A stretch of 64,000 nucleotides of DNA from Nocardia australiensis (GTDB taxonomy: Bacteria; Actinomycetota; Actinomycetes; Mycobacteriales; Mycobacteriaceae): the NCBI RefSeq assembly GCF_020733705.1, contig NZ_JAJFZM010000006.1, positions 1-64,000 of the forward strand, given 5' to 3'. A model generated the notes under the pieces. That model was not told where the DNA came from and made no database searches. It was given only the letters and a program-made list of their open reading frames with translations. Shown piece by piece: positions 8,644 through 17,921 of this stretch (positions are counted from its first letter, which is position 1; every line of letters starts with the position of its first letter). Position numbers and translations under genes: made by a program.

Positions 8644-9036
8644 TCAGCACCCCAGCGCGGCCGGTAAGGGCTGAGGAACGGTGCCATTGACCAGCGTAAC
8701 TGTTCTGTGCGGTGCGGGATTGGGCTCGCCAGGACGACCCGGGCCGCCTCCAAGTGCACGCTCGAATCTCGCTGCGACACATTTGGGTGCTGCGGTGCGC
8801 GTCTGGTCCAGGAGGCGTCTACTTGACGGCCGCAGATTCGCGTTGAGTCCCTGGGACTTCCATCCGTCGACCGTCCGCGTCGCGACCTGCACCTTTTGCG
8901 CGAACTGCTCGATCGAAAGGTTCATCGCTCGGCGTAGCGCTTTGGACTCGACCCCGGTCCATTCGTAAACAATCGTCGGCCCAGCTCCAACCCCTGCTCG
9001 TGCCGCCGTAGTGGATCGAAAGCTACACCTGTTCAA
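8644..9036 (-). CDS. Small helix-turn-helix protein
   Basis: Up to 130 residues. The core VESKALRRAMNLSIEQFAQKVQVATRTVDGWKSQG is an XRE-type DNA-binding domain of the kind that, in streptomycetes and nocardiae, normally heads a longer regulator with a TPR or ligand domain. Here it stops after RFERALGGG and a Pro-rich tail, so it is a stand-alone HTH protein or the truncated front of a longer one. The start is uncertain; codons upstream of VYEWTGVESKA look poor, and a GTG there may be the true start. Confidence 0.6.
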   Translation of the reverse strand: MNRCSFRSTTAARAGVGAGPTIVYEWTGVESKALRRAMNLSIEQFAQKVQVATRTVDGWKSQGLNANLRPSSRRLLDQTRTAAPKCVAARFERALGGGPGRPGEPNPAPHRTVTLVNGTVPQPLPAALGC

Positions 9037-9444
9037 CCGATCTTGGGGCCCTAAATGTGGTGGACCACACCAAGTTGCGGAGTAACTGCGGAATCAACTC
9101 CTGGTCGCCGCAATCGCATCAGCCGACTCTGAGATCGGCACCCGATGCCGGGGCACAAGCGATCCCCTCATCTCAGGTAGGCGAAACCGGCTGGGCGGAT
9201 ACCGGATTCGTTCGGCCGGTCCGGTATCGGCGTGCCCTTATACGTTTGGGGAGGCACAGACATGACCGTTTCGACCAGCACCACCGATCAGTGGGATTCG
9301 GAGCAGCGTGAATGCACAACGGTGCCCGTCACACCGGTGGCCCGCGACCGTGCCCGGCTGGCTGGCTGGTCCCGGTCATGGCCACTCGCACATCTTCGTT
9401 GCCGCAACATCGCAGGCGGGCACGGATGGTCTGACGCGACGCGG
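9037..9444. other. Gene-free stretch, possible truncated ORF start
   Basis: About 400 bases without a convincing gene. An ATG at 9262 is preceded by GGGAGG at a good distance and begins MTVSTSTTDQWDSEQRE. The frame soon loses protein-like composition and runs antisense into the dehydratase gene. It could be the front end of a broken gene or a very short peptide. Confidence 0.35.
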
Positions 9445-10506
9445 CTAGCTGGTGCCGGCCGGGAGCTGGCTCCAGTCGACGCCCAACTCACCCTTGTCAG
9501 CCAAGATCGCCTCCCACCAGTCGCGGTTGTCGCGATACCAACGAACCGTCTCGGCCATCTCCGGCTCGAACCGACGCGACGGCCGCCACCCCAGCTCAGT
9601 TTCCAGCTTCTCCGGGTTGATGACATAGCGGCGATCATGGTTCGGGCGGTCGGGTACATGCTCGATCCACTCGGCCGGATCCAGACCCAGCTCAGTCACC
9701 ACCAGGCGGGCAATCTCGAGGTTGGTCACCTCATGACGAGCCGAGATATCGAAGATCGGCAAAAGCCCCGGATCGGTCGCCGCGGCCGCCGGGGTCGGCC
9801 CCAACTCCGCGTGCAGCACACGATGCACCGCCTCGCAATGGTCGATCACATGCAGCCAATCCCGGCTCTGCAACCCGTCGCCGTACACCGGGATCTTACG
9901 ACCCCGCAGCACATTGGTCACCGCCAACGGAATCAGCTTCTCAGGCAGCTGATAAGGCCCGAAGTTATTGGCGCAGTGCGTCATCCGAATATTCAGCTGG
10001 GGGTAGGTCTGCATGTAGGCGCGCACCATCTGATCGCCCGCGGCCTTCGCGGCACTATACGGGGTCTTGGCGTTCAACGCGCTGCGCTCGGTGAACCACC
10101 GCTCCCCCGCCGCGAGCTCCCCATACACCTCGATCGTCGACACATGAACGTGAGATTTCACCGGCACGAGGCGACTGCATTCTGCCATCACCTGGGCTCC
10201 GACAGCATTGGATCGCATGAAGGACGACGGACCCAGGATCGCCCGGTCATTGTGCGACTCAGCAGCGAAATTCACGACGAAATCGGGTCGACACCGCCGA
10301 TAGATCGCCTCCATCGACTCTAGGTCGGCGATATCAGCATTCTCAAACGTGATCCGCTCGAGCACCGGATCCAGGTTGGCCATGTTCCCGGCAAACCCGA
10401 TGTAATCCACCGCAACCACTTGCACCTGCGGTTCCCGCGCGAGGAGGAATTGCACATAATTCGCGCCAATGAATCCCGCGGCACCCGTGACGAGGTAGAC
10501 AGCCAT
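9445..10506 (-). CDS. dTDP-glucose 4,6-dehydratase-like extended SDR enzyme
   Basis: 353 residues of the RmlB/extended short-chain dehydrogenase family. The NAD-binding VTGAAGFIGANYV is at the N-terminus, catalytic YSAAK is at 150-154, and a long RmlB-like sugar-binding half includes VYGDGLQSRDWLHVIDHCEA. The RmlB active site is normally STDEVYG; here it reads STIEVYG (I125, E126), so the Asp that serves as acid in the dehydration step is replaced by Ile. The enzyme may do a different step (epimerisation or oxidation) on a nucleotide sugar. It stands alone, with no other sugar genes beside it. Confidence 0.82.
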   Translation of the reverse strand: MAVYLVTGAAGFIGANYVQFLLAREPQVQVVAVDYIGFAGNMANLDPVLERITFENADIADLESMEAIYRRCRPDFVVNFAAESHNDRAILGPSSFMRSNAVGAQVMAECSRLVPVKSHVHVSTIEVYGELAAGERWFTERSALNAKTPYSAAKAAGDQMVRAYMQTYPQLNIRMTHCANNFGPYQLPEKLIPLAVTNVLRGRKIPVYGDGLQSRDWLHVIDHCEAVHRVLHAELGPTPAAAATDPGLLPIFDISARHEVTNLEIARLVVTELGLDPAEWIEHVPDRPNHDRRYVINPEKLETELGWRPSRRFEPEMAETVRWYRDNRDWWEAILADKGELGVDWSQLPAGTS

Positions 10507-10848
10507 GGGTCCCGAGCCTACCCCGCCTTATCTCGTATTTTTCTCCATGCACCAGGCCCGACCGCACCGATATACCAAACCTGCGCTGCGAGCTATCCAC
10601 CCCACCGATAGCCAACCGCCGAACACCAAACAAGGCCCCGCACCACCCCAAACCGACACACGCGACCAGATCCGGCAAAACAGACCGATAGAAATCGCGC
10701 TTTTCCAGCGGCACACCGCAGGTCAGCAAGTGTCGTCCTCGCACGCCCGAGGATCCTCCGTGATGCATTGGGACGCTGGCATTTTCGAGTCCGTCGTGCC
10801 CGCGCGGGGATCCTCCGGTCGCAGCCGGGCACAAGCCACGCCCAGACA
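10507..10848. other. Gene-free stretch between the dehydratase and the TIR-NACHT gene
   Basis: About 340 bases with no believable coding frame. Two copies of a GGATCCTCCG-type motif occur about 60 bases apart (near 10750 and 10810). I see no clear terminator hairpin. It should hold the 3' end of the large gene's transcript and the promoter of the dehydratase. Confidence 0.45.
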
Positions 10849-13800
10849 TCAGAAAGGCGTGTCCGTGGGTAGCTGGTACACCTCCGGCAGGTATGGGTCG
10901 AGTTCGCCCGACTCGAAACGCGACATGCCGATGACGTGCCAGAACTGCCCGGCGGTGTTGCCCTCGAATTTGTAGCGGCCGTCGGGGGCGAGGGCGGCCC
11001 AGCCTTCTGGAAGTCCGAGCAACGTCGCGTGGACGTGTGGGGCGGCGAGTGGATCGGCATCTTCGGGTCGAGACCACAGGATGATGTTGCCGTCATCGCC
11101 GCCGCTGGCCAGCAGGCGGCCGGCGGGGTCGAAGCTCACAGACCACACTCGACGCTTGTGGCCCTCCAGCGTGTGCAGGTGGCGCCCGGATGCCATGTCC
11201 CACAGCCGGATTACGAGGTCGTCGCCGCCGGTCGCCAGTGTCCCGGAGTGGGTGTCTATCGCGGCGGCCCACAGTCGCCCGGTGTGCCTGGTCAGCTCGT
11301 GCAGACAGGCACCGGATTCGATATTCCATATCCGGGCGTTGGTGTCCCACGACACGCTTGCCAACCGGTCGCCGTGGAAGACGACGGCATAGACGCGGTC
11401 GGTATGTCCGCGCAGATCACGCAGGAATTGACCGGTCTGCACGTCCCACAGCCGCACCACGGAATCGTCGCAGCCAGTGGCCATGAGCGCGCCGTCGGCA
11501 CTGAAGGCAATCGATCGCACGCGTCCGCGATGTTCGCCGCAGACGGCGTGCACGGCGCCGGTGGTGCGCGTCCACACCACGACGGTGTCGTCGTCATTGG
11601 CGGTGGCCACGAATTCGCCGGTGGGGTCGAAGGCGCTCGCCCAGATCGGGGCGGATTCGACGGTGATGTGGCGGTCATAGAGGTCGGTGTCGAGATTGAA
11701 CAGGCTCAGCCTGCCGTCGTTGCCGACGGTGCCGAGCTGATTCGGTTGTGCCGCACCGAATACCACCGATTCGAAGGTCAGCAGCCGGTCATCGCTGCCT
11801 GCCAGCCGCCGGACCAGCCGCCCGGTGCGCGGATCCCAGATCCGCACCACACCGTCATTGCCGCAACCGGCCAGCAGCGTGCCGTCGGCATTGAACGACA
11901 CCGTCCGCACCTGCCGGCCATGACCGGTGAGGGTGTGGCGGCACACTCCGGTGACGGGATCCCACAGCCGGGTGGTGAATTGGTCATCGGTAACAGCGAG
12001 CTGGCCGCCGTCGGGACGGAAGGCGAAGGGCCAGATCGATCCGGTGTGCGCGGTCAGCCGATGCCGCAATTGCGCGGTCGTGGTTTCGCGCAGGCAGATG
12101 AGCCCGGCGCTGTCACCGGAGGCGAGCAGATCCCCGGCAGGATCGAAGGCCAGCCAGTAGATAGCGCTGGCATGTTCGGCGGGCGCCTGCCGCAACGCCC
12201 CGGTCTCGGTGTCCCAGAGGCGCAGTCCCCCATTTGTATCGCCGCTGGCGAGGATGGGCAGGGTGGGGTGGAAGATCACGGTGTACACGCGTCCGGTGTG
12301 CCCGGGCAGGTCTCGGAGCTTATGTCCGGTGGCCGCATCCCACAGCGACAGCGCGCCATCGACGCCACCGGTGGCAAGCACCGCACCGGAGGGACTGAAC
12401 GCGATCCGGAACACCGATCCGCCCGCACCGGCGAATTGCCCGATCTCGCTAGCGGTTTCGACGTCCCACAGACGCACGGCACCGTCCCGATAGGACGCCG
12501 CTACCCGGATACCGTGAAATGCCAAGCTGTAGATCAGTTCTCGACTACCGTCGCCGGGACGACATTCGTGACGTAGCTCGCCATCGGGCAGCGACCACAG
12601 TCGCAGCACGCCTTCGGCGTCGCCGGTGGCGAGAAGATTGCCTGCGGGATTGAGCACTACCGGCCACGGCCAGTTGTCGTGTCCATGCAGGGTTCGGCGG
12701 AGCTCGCCGGTCACCGCGTCCCAAATGCCAACCGTGCCATCGCCGGACCCGGTGATGAGGGCCGTGCTGGTGAACGCCACCGCGAAGGTCCGCGCTCGAT
12801 GGTTTTGCAGGGTGCGCAGTGGGCGTCCGGTCTCGGTGTCACAGATGAGCACACCACCGTCGTCACTGCCGATGGCCAGGGTGCCGCCGTCGGGGTGGTA
12901 GGCGATCGGCTGCGGGAGCCTGCCGTGCTTGGCATGGAAGCCGTGCCGGACTCCGATTGCGGCAGGCGCGAATTCGGTCCGGGCCAGCGTGCCGGGCACC
13001 CATGCCGCCCCGTGCAGATCGGTGCCCGACGGGGTACCGGTGACGTCGATGAGCGCGGCACGGGTCCATACGCTGCCCGCAGCTCGCGCACCGGTCAGTT
13101 CGGAGCGAACCAGCCGCGCTCGAGTGAAGTCGGCATCACTCAGGTCGGCGCCCACCAGACTCGCCTCATCGAGCCGGGCGGCGACCAAACGGGCGCCACG
13201 CAGGATCGCGCGGTCGAGATTGGTTCCGACCAGGCGGGCGCCCGAGAGATCGGCGCCGGTCAGATCCACGCCCTCCAGGTCGCGATAGGACAGATCCTCA
13301 CCGGCCAGGCCGGCGCCCCGCAGATCCGCAGTCGGCGCAGTCCGTAACCGGGTCGTCACCCGGATCGCGTTGGTTCGGGCGGCTTCATCGGCGGCCGGGT
13401 CGGCGAGCACGTCCTCGGCCCAGCCACGCAATGCTGGAATATCGGCCAGGTCGCACAGGAAGTCGATCGACAATTGCGACAGCTGCGCCTGCGCGAGCTG
13501 CGTGGGCGCCGTATCCGCGGCACGGAAATGGTCGGCAATGTAGTTGGCCACCAACCATTCTGTGACCGACGTATGGATGAAGCCGAACAGATTGTCCTCG
13601 GTGCGCACCAGCAGGCTGCCGGAGCCGATGGCGTGCGCCGACTGCGGCACCGACATCCGGTTCGAGCCGGTCATCTCGACCAAACCCTGTGCCACCTCGG
13701 TCAATTCGGACTGCCGCAGATACGGCTCACCGGTCTCCCAGATGCGCAACGCGAAAGCGGTGACCGCAAGCCACAATTCGTGTAGACGCAGACCGGGCAT

Positions 13801-16611
13801 CGCGCCTGCGACATCCGCGGTGCGGTCGGCCTCATAGGACAACCAGGACTCAAGGATCTCCCGGTACAACCCCGCGGGCCCGATCGCCTGCTGCGCACCG
13901 GCAGCGGCTCGCAATCGGTGCTCGTCCAGATCGGCGATGAAACCGAGCATTCGCGGATTCTGCGCCAGTCCGAGCAGGTCCTCGATACCGGTGATCAACC
14001 GCATCCGCGCGTCGGCGCGGCCGGCGTCGCCACCGTAGCGATTGGTAAGAAACGCGTGCACCTGAGCGGGGGCGAACTCTTCGATGCCGACGATCTGCCG
14101 ATCCTCCAGCAACCCGACCCGCTCGCCGAGTGCGGTCAATACCTGAGCACGGGAGGCGAAATGCTGGGTGCGGCTGGCCACGATGATCTTGGCCTTGCCG
14201 ACGGCGGCTTGCAGCAGCGTTTCGAGGTGCTCGGCGGCGAAGTCGTAGCTGGTCCGGGTGACGAGTTCGTCGAAACCGTCGAACAAAAGCACCACGCGCC
14301 CCTCACGAAGCATGTAGCGCAACGCTTTCAGGTCGATGCGGTCCTCGCCGTGATTGGCCAGGTGCGCGGCGACGAGTCCGTCCACCGAATGGGTTTTGTC
14401 CAGCGCGCGCAGCTCGATGAGGATCGGGATGAGCGCGGGCATGGTCTCGGAGATGCGCCGGGCCAGTTCGTGTAGGGCGAAGGTCTTGCCGCGCCCGAAA
14501 TCGCCGAGCAGCAACACGAATCGGCCGTGGTCGGCGGAGACCACCCGCAACAGCTCGCCGACGAGATCGTCGCGCACCAGCTGATCGCCGTGTTCGAGGA
14601 CGCGGAAGCGTTGCGGCACATAGAGGTCCGGCGGATAGCGCCGATCGGTGCGCAATCGGGCGGCCTGCTCGGCGAGATAGTCGTCCAGGTCGAGCAGGCC
14701 CTGGAATTCGGTGAAGCTGCGGACCCGCAGACCGTGACTCGCAGCCTCATCGCGCACCGAACGCGGCGGGGGCGCACCCCGATAGATGAGCTCTGAACCG
14801 TACTCCGGATCATTGCCGAGGAAGTCCTCCACGACCTGTCTGCCCATATCACCTACATGGACCCCGATTCGCCATACGGCGATCACCTCGTCGTACTCGC
14901 GACTGATCAACAGGTGCGGCGGATCGGTCTCGACGCGACGGACTTTCGCACCGGGATAACGGGTTTCACACACCTCGGCGACCCGCTCCAGCAGCCGCCC
15001 GTGTGGGTCGACCACGGCCGGGGTCGCCGGTTCGGGAAGCTCGGGTTCGTTCGGGCTGCTGAGTTCGGGTTCGGTGCCCGAGGGCAACGCCGCATTGGGT
15101 GACACCAGCGCGGCGGTGGCGCCACGCCACCCGTGGTCGAGGCGCGCGGCGGACCGACCGGGTTCGGCGTCGCGACTGCTGTAACGCGCCAGACCCTCGG
15201 TCGTGAAATGAATGATCTCGTCGTGGCCGGGCGCCGTGGCGGGCAGCACCGGCAGGGTGCCGCCCAGCCGATCCAGGTGCGGCCCGCCCGGACCAGGGCC
15301 GTGCAGCAGTGCGTTCAGCCTGCCACCGAGCAGCCTGGTGAGGATGTCGGCGTCATGCAGCAGGGCCGGATCGTGCGCGGAACCGCCGGAGCCGGGCAGC
15401 GGGTCGTGCCGGACGACTCCGAGGCGCAGCCAGCCATTGTCCTCGAACGCACGTAACCGCTCGGCGAACCAGGCGGCCTGGGGTTCGCCGATATGGCCGT
15501 AATCGTCCTCGGGTAGATGCGTCGCCGCCATGGTCGAGTTCAAACCGGCGACCACCACTCGCAATTCGGGAATCGGGTACAGCGTCCATGGCTGACCGAT
15601 ATCGAAGACGAGATTGTCCAGGCCCTGATACAGCTCGGTGAACATCCGCGCGTACTGCTCGAGTTTCGGAAAGTACGGCGGCTGTGGTTTGCGTTCGCGC
15701 GCCTCGCAACCCAGAAAGTATGCGTGACAAGCCGCTTTGGAGACATCGTGGTTACCGGGGACCACGATCAGCCGATCCGGCTCCAGCCCGAGCAGCACCC
15801 GCATACCACTCAGGAACGACAGTGCGTCGTCGACCTCGCGCGGGCGGCCGGAATCGGTCATATCACCGGACACCACGATCAGGTCCGGTTTCTGCACGCC
15901 CTGCCCGACCAGATGGGTGACGTTCGCCCAGATCCGGGCCTGCAGTTCGCGTGCGGTGCTCGGCTCGTCCGGCGCGAGCAATCCACGTCCGAAACGCGGG
16001 CCTGCCACGTGCAGTACGGAAATTCCGGTGCGGTGGTCGTCGCGGTGCGCGTCGCCGGGAAAGGCCGGTGCCGAGACCGGCACGCGACGGCTCAGCGCGG
16101 ATTCGACGGCGCCGGAGGGTTCTTCGTCCGCAAAGCGTTCGGGCAGCGCGGGCGCCCGGCCGCCGCGCGGAAATTCGGGCTCGTTGGATGGTTTGGCACG
16201 GCCGACGAGCAGATGTCCGACCTGTTCCAACAGGATTCGGCGCGCCTCCTCTGCGCTCGGCGCCGCGAGTAGGTCCAGATAGGTAATGGTGGCCAGCAGA
16301 CCCTCCAGCGCGCATTCGGCTATGCGAACCGGCATCAGTTTGCCGGGATCGGTGCGAAACGCCGCCTGCCACTCCATCGTTCCGTAATACGAGCCGAGAT
16401 AGTTCTCCGAGAGCACCACGAGCACGATCGTCGATTCGCGCACGCCGCGATCCATGAAATCGATGAAGTTGGTGCCGGGCACGAAGTCCCAGGCTTGGAT
16501 CAGGGTGCGATATCCGGCGGTCTCGAGCTGCCAGGCGAGCCAGGTGGCCCACCTTTCATCAGCCGGTGAATAACTGATGAAGAAGTCGCGCGGCCGCCCA
16601 GCGTGAGTCAC
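10849..16611 (-). CDS. TIR / degenerate metallophosphoesterase / NACHT / pentapeptide / WD40 STAND protein
   Basis: A giant signalling ATPase of about 1,920 residues. Order: TIR domain (8-140; RDFFISYSPADERWA, and the catalytic-type Glu in YYGTMEWQ, about E80); calcineurin-like phosphoesterase fold (~200-480; SGDMTDSG, VPGNHDVS); an unrecognised domain (~535-640); NACHT ATPase (Walker A GDFGRGKT ~703-710, Walker B VVLLFDGFDE ~773-782); helical STAND region; pentapeptide repeats (~1095-1190, DLTGADLSGARL); about 15 WD40 repeats (~1235-1850); and a short C-terminal domain (GWAALAPDGRYKF). GTG 16611 is chosen because THAGRPRDFFISYS is a natural TIR N-terminus; a TTG at 16635 is the alternative. 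By family knowledge, TIR domains hydrolyse or convert NAD, while NACHT plus WD40 sense and oligomerise. An antiphage or cell-suicide role is inferred. Confidence 0.9.
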   Translation of the reverse strand: MTHAGRPRDFFISYSPADERWATWLAWQLETAGYRTLIQAWDFVPGTNFIDFMDRGVRESTIVLVVLSENYLGSYYGTMEWQAAFRTDPGKLMPVRIAECALEGLLATITYLDLLAAPSAEEARRILLEQVGHLLVGRAKPSNEPEFPRGGRAPALPERFADEEPSGAVESALSRRVPVSAPAFPGDAHRDDHRTGISVLHVAGPRFGRGLLAPDEPSTARELQARIWANVTHLVGQGVQKPDLIVVSGDMTDSGRPREVDDALSFLSGMRVLLGLEPDRLIVVPGNHDVSKAACHAYFLGCEARERKPQPPYFPKLEQYARMFTELYQGLDNLVFDIGQPWTLYPIPELRVVVAGLNSTMAATHLPEDDYGHIGEPQAAWFAERLRAFEDNGWLRLGVVRHDPLPGSGGSAHDPALLHDADILTRLLGGRLNALLHGPGPGGPHLDRLGGTLPVLPATAPGHDEIIHFTTEGLARYSSRDAEPGRSAARLDHGWRGATAALVSPNAALPSGTEPELSSPNEPELPEPATPAVVDPHGRLLERVAEVCETRYPGAKVRRVETDPPHLLISREYDEVIAVWRIGVHVGDMGRQVVEDFLGNDPEYGSELIYRGAPPPRSVRDEAASHGLRVRSFTEFQGLLDLDDYLAEQAARLRTDRRYPPDLYVPQRFRVLEHGDQLVRDDLVGELLRVVSADHGRFVLLLGDFGRGKTFALHELARRISETMPALIPILIELRALDKTHSVDGLVAAHLANHGEDRIDLKALRYMLREGRVVLLFDGFDELVTRTSYDFAAEHLETLLQAAVGKAKIIVASRTQHFASRAQVLTALGERVGLLEDRQIVGIEEFAPAQVHAFLTNRYGGDAGRADARMRLITGIEDLLGLAQNPRMLGFIADLDEHRLRAAAGAQQAIGPAGLYREILESWLSYEADRTADVAGAMPGLRLHELWLAVTAFALRIWETGEPYLRQSELTEVAQGLVEMTGSNRMSVPQSAHAIGSGSLLVRTEDNLFGFIHTSVTEWLVANYIADHFRAADTAPTQLAQAQLSQLSIDFLCDLADIPALRGWAEDVLADPAADEAARTNAIRVTTRLRTAPTADLRGAGLAGEDLSYRDLEGVDLTGADLSGARLVGTNLDRAILRGARLVAARLDEASLVGADLSDADFTRARLVRSELTGARAAGSVWTRAALIDVTGTPSGTDLHGAAWVPGTLARTEFAPAAIGVRHGFHAKHGRLPQPIAYHPDGGTLAIGSDDGGVLICDTETGRPLRTLQNHRARTFAVAFTSTALITGSGDGTVGIWDAVTGELRRTLHGHDNWPWPVVLNPAGNLLATGDAEGVLRLWSLPDGELRHECRPGDGSRELIYSLAFHGIRVAASYRDGAVRLWDVETASEIGQFAGAGGSVFRIAFSPSGAVLATGGVDGALSLWDAATGHKLRDLPGHTGRVYTVIFHPTLPILASGDTNGGLRLWDTETGALRQAPAEHASAIYWLAFDPAGDLLASGDSAGLICLRETTTAQLRHRLTAHTGSIWPFAFRPDGGQLAVTDDQFTTRLWDPVTGVCRHTLTGHGRQVRTVSFNADGTLLAGCGNDGVVRIWDPRTGRLVRRLAGSDDRLLTFESVVFGAAQPNQLGTVGNDGRLSLFNLDTDLYDRHITVESAPIWASAFDPTGEFVATANDDDTVVVWTRTTGAVHAVCGEHRGRVRSIAFSADGALMATGCDDSVVRLWDVQTGQFLRDLRGHTDRVYAVVFHGDRLASVSWDTNARIWNIESGACLHELTRHTGRLWAAAIDTHSGTLATGGDDLVIRLWDMASGRHLHTLEGHKRRVWSVSFDPAGRLLASGGDDGNIILWSRPEDADPLAAPHVHATLLGLPEGWAALAPDGRYKFEGNTAGQFWHVIGMSRFESGELDPYLPEVYQLPTDTPF

Positions 16612-16634
16612 GCCACCCAGTATGGCGCAGGCCA

Positions 16635-17921
16635 ATGGACAAGGTACTCAGTGGAATTGCTGCGATGATGGCGTGCGTGCCCGAAAAGGTGGATCCCTCC
16701 GCGCGCGAATCGAATATCGAGCCATCGACCCGATGGCGGCTGAGCACCCTGGATATGGTGCGGCTCGGTCTATTGGCCGCCGGTCTGTTGTGCGTGCTGA
16801 CCGGTCTGCTGCCGCGCGAGGAGGCCGCCGACAATATGCGGCGGATCGGACCGCTGCTACTGTTCCTCGGCAGCGTGATCGTGCTCGCCGAGCTGACGCG
16901 TCAGGCCAAGGTCTTCGATGTGATCGCACATCGGATCGCGATTCTGGGCCGCGGCTACTATCCGGCGCTGTTCGGGCTGTGTGTGCTGTTCGCATCGGCC
17001 ACTACGATCCTGCTCAATCTCGACACCACAGCAGTGCTGCTCACCCCGGTCATGCTCGCGCTGGCCGTGCCTGCCCGCATTCCCCCACTGCCGCTTGCCA
17101 TGACCACGCTATGGCTTGCCAATACCGCGAGTCTGCTACTGCCGGTGTCCAATCTCACCAATCTCCTCGCCGCGAACCGGGTCGCGTTGGACGCCACCGA
17201 CTTTGCGGCGCGGATGTGGGCGCCACAGTTGGTCTCGATCGCGGCGACGATGCTCGGCCTCTGGTTGTGGTATTGGCGGCGCGGTCGGCGTGACACCGAT
17301 CGGTATGTCCCGCCGGAGCCGGTTCGCCCGGAGAATTCCCAGCAGCGCACCCTGCTCTATACGACGGCGGGCGCGTGCCTACTCTTCATTCTCGCCATCC
17401 CGTTCGTCGGCGACCGCATCGGCATCGCGGCGGCCCTGGCCGCCGCGGTCGCGGTGACCGCGTTCGCGATCTTCGATCCCTCGTCGCTGCGACTGTCGCT
17501 GATTCCATGGCAGCTGCTGGTTTTCGTGGTCGGACTGTTTCTCGTGGTGCCGACTCTCAGCAGGCTCGGCCTGTCCGACGTGATGCACTGGCTGATCGGC
17601 GACGACGCGGGTGTCACCGGCGCCTACCAGGCCGCGGGGGCCGGAGTTGCTCTGTCGAACGTGGCCAACAATCTGCCCGCATATACTGCGGGCGAGGCCG
17701 TGGTGCCATCCGAGAACCGAAATCAGTTGCTGGCCTTGCTGATCGGAACCAACATAGGTCCAATCATCACTCCGTGGGCGTCCCTGGCCACACTGCTGTG
17801 CCTCGAGTTCTGCCGCACCCACGACGTTCGCGTCCCGATGGGGCGCTTCGTACTGACCGGCCTGGGACTGGCCGTCGTCGCGACAACTGGCGCGGTAGCG
17901 GCGCTGCTCGTCACCGGCTAG
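16635..17921 (+). CDS. ArsB/NhaD-type anion permease (SLC13-like)
   Basis: About 428 residues with some ten or more hydrophobic segments. The family signatures are ANNLPAYTAGEAVV near the C-terminus and LLIGTNIGPIITPWASLATLL. Members export arsenite or move anions and dicarboxylates. No arsR, arsC or arsA gene is nearby, so arsenic is only a guess. ATGs at 16635 and 16665/16668 are possible. Its first start is only about 24 bases from the divergent TIR-NACHT start, so promoters must overlap the coding ends or the later starts are used. Its end overlaps the end of the convergent IMPase gene by 11 bases. Confidence 0.82.
   Translation: MDKVLSGIAAMMACVPEKVDPSARESNIEPSTRWRLSTLDMVRLGLLAAGLLCVLTGLLPREEAADNMRRIGPLLLFLGSVIVLAELTRQAKVFDVIAHRIAILGRGYYPALFGLCVLFASATTILLNLDTTAVLLTPVMLALAVPARIPPLPLAMTTLWLANTASLLLPVSNLTNLLAANRVALDATDFAARMWAPQLVSIAATMLGLWLWYWRRGRRDTDRYVPPEPVRPENSQQRTLLYTTAGACLLFILAIPFVGDRIGIAAALAAAVAVTAFAIFDPSSLRLSLIPWQLLVFVVGLFLVVPTLSRLGLSDVMHWLIGDDAGVTGAYQAAGAGVALSNVANNLPAYTAGEAVVPSENRNQLLALLIGTNIGPIITPWASLATLLCLEFCRTHDVRVPMGRFVLTGLGLAVVATTGAVAALLVTG

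Noticed and set aside
9232..10323. Plus-strand open frame of 363 codons
   Set aside because: Mostly antisense of the dehydratase-like gene; only the first few codons after ATG 9262 look plausible, noted as a possible truncated start.
10936..12576. Plus-strand open frame of 546 codons with periodic sequence
   Set aside because: It is the antisense of the WD40 repeats; the periodicity comes from the repeats on the other strand.
11060..12900. Regular DNA repetition suggesting a CRISPR or tandem array
   Set aside because: The repeats are ~120 bases, imperfect, and encode WD40 blades; no short identical repeats with unique spacers.
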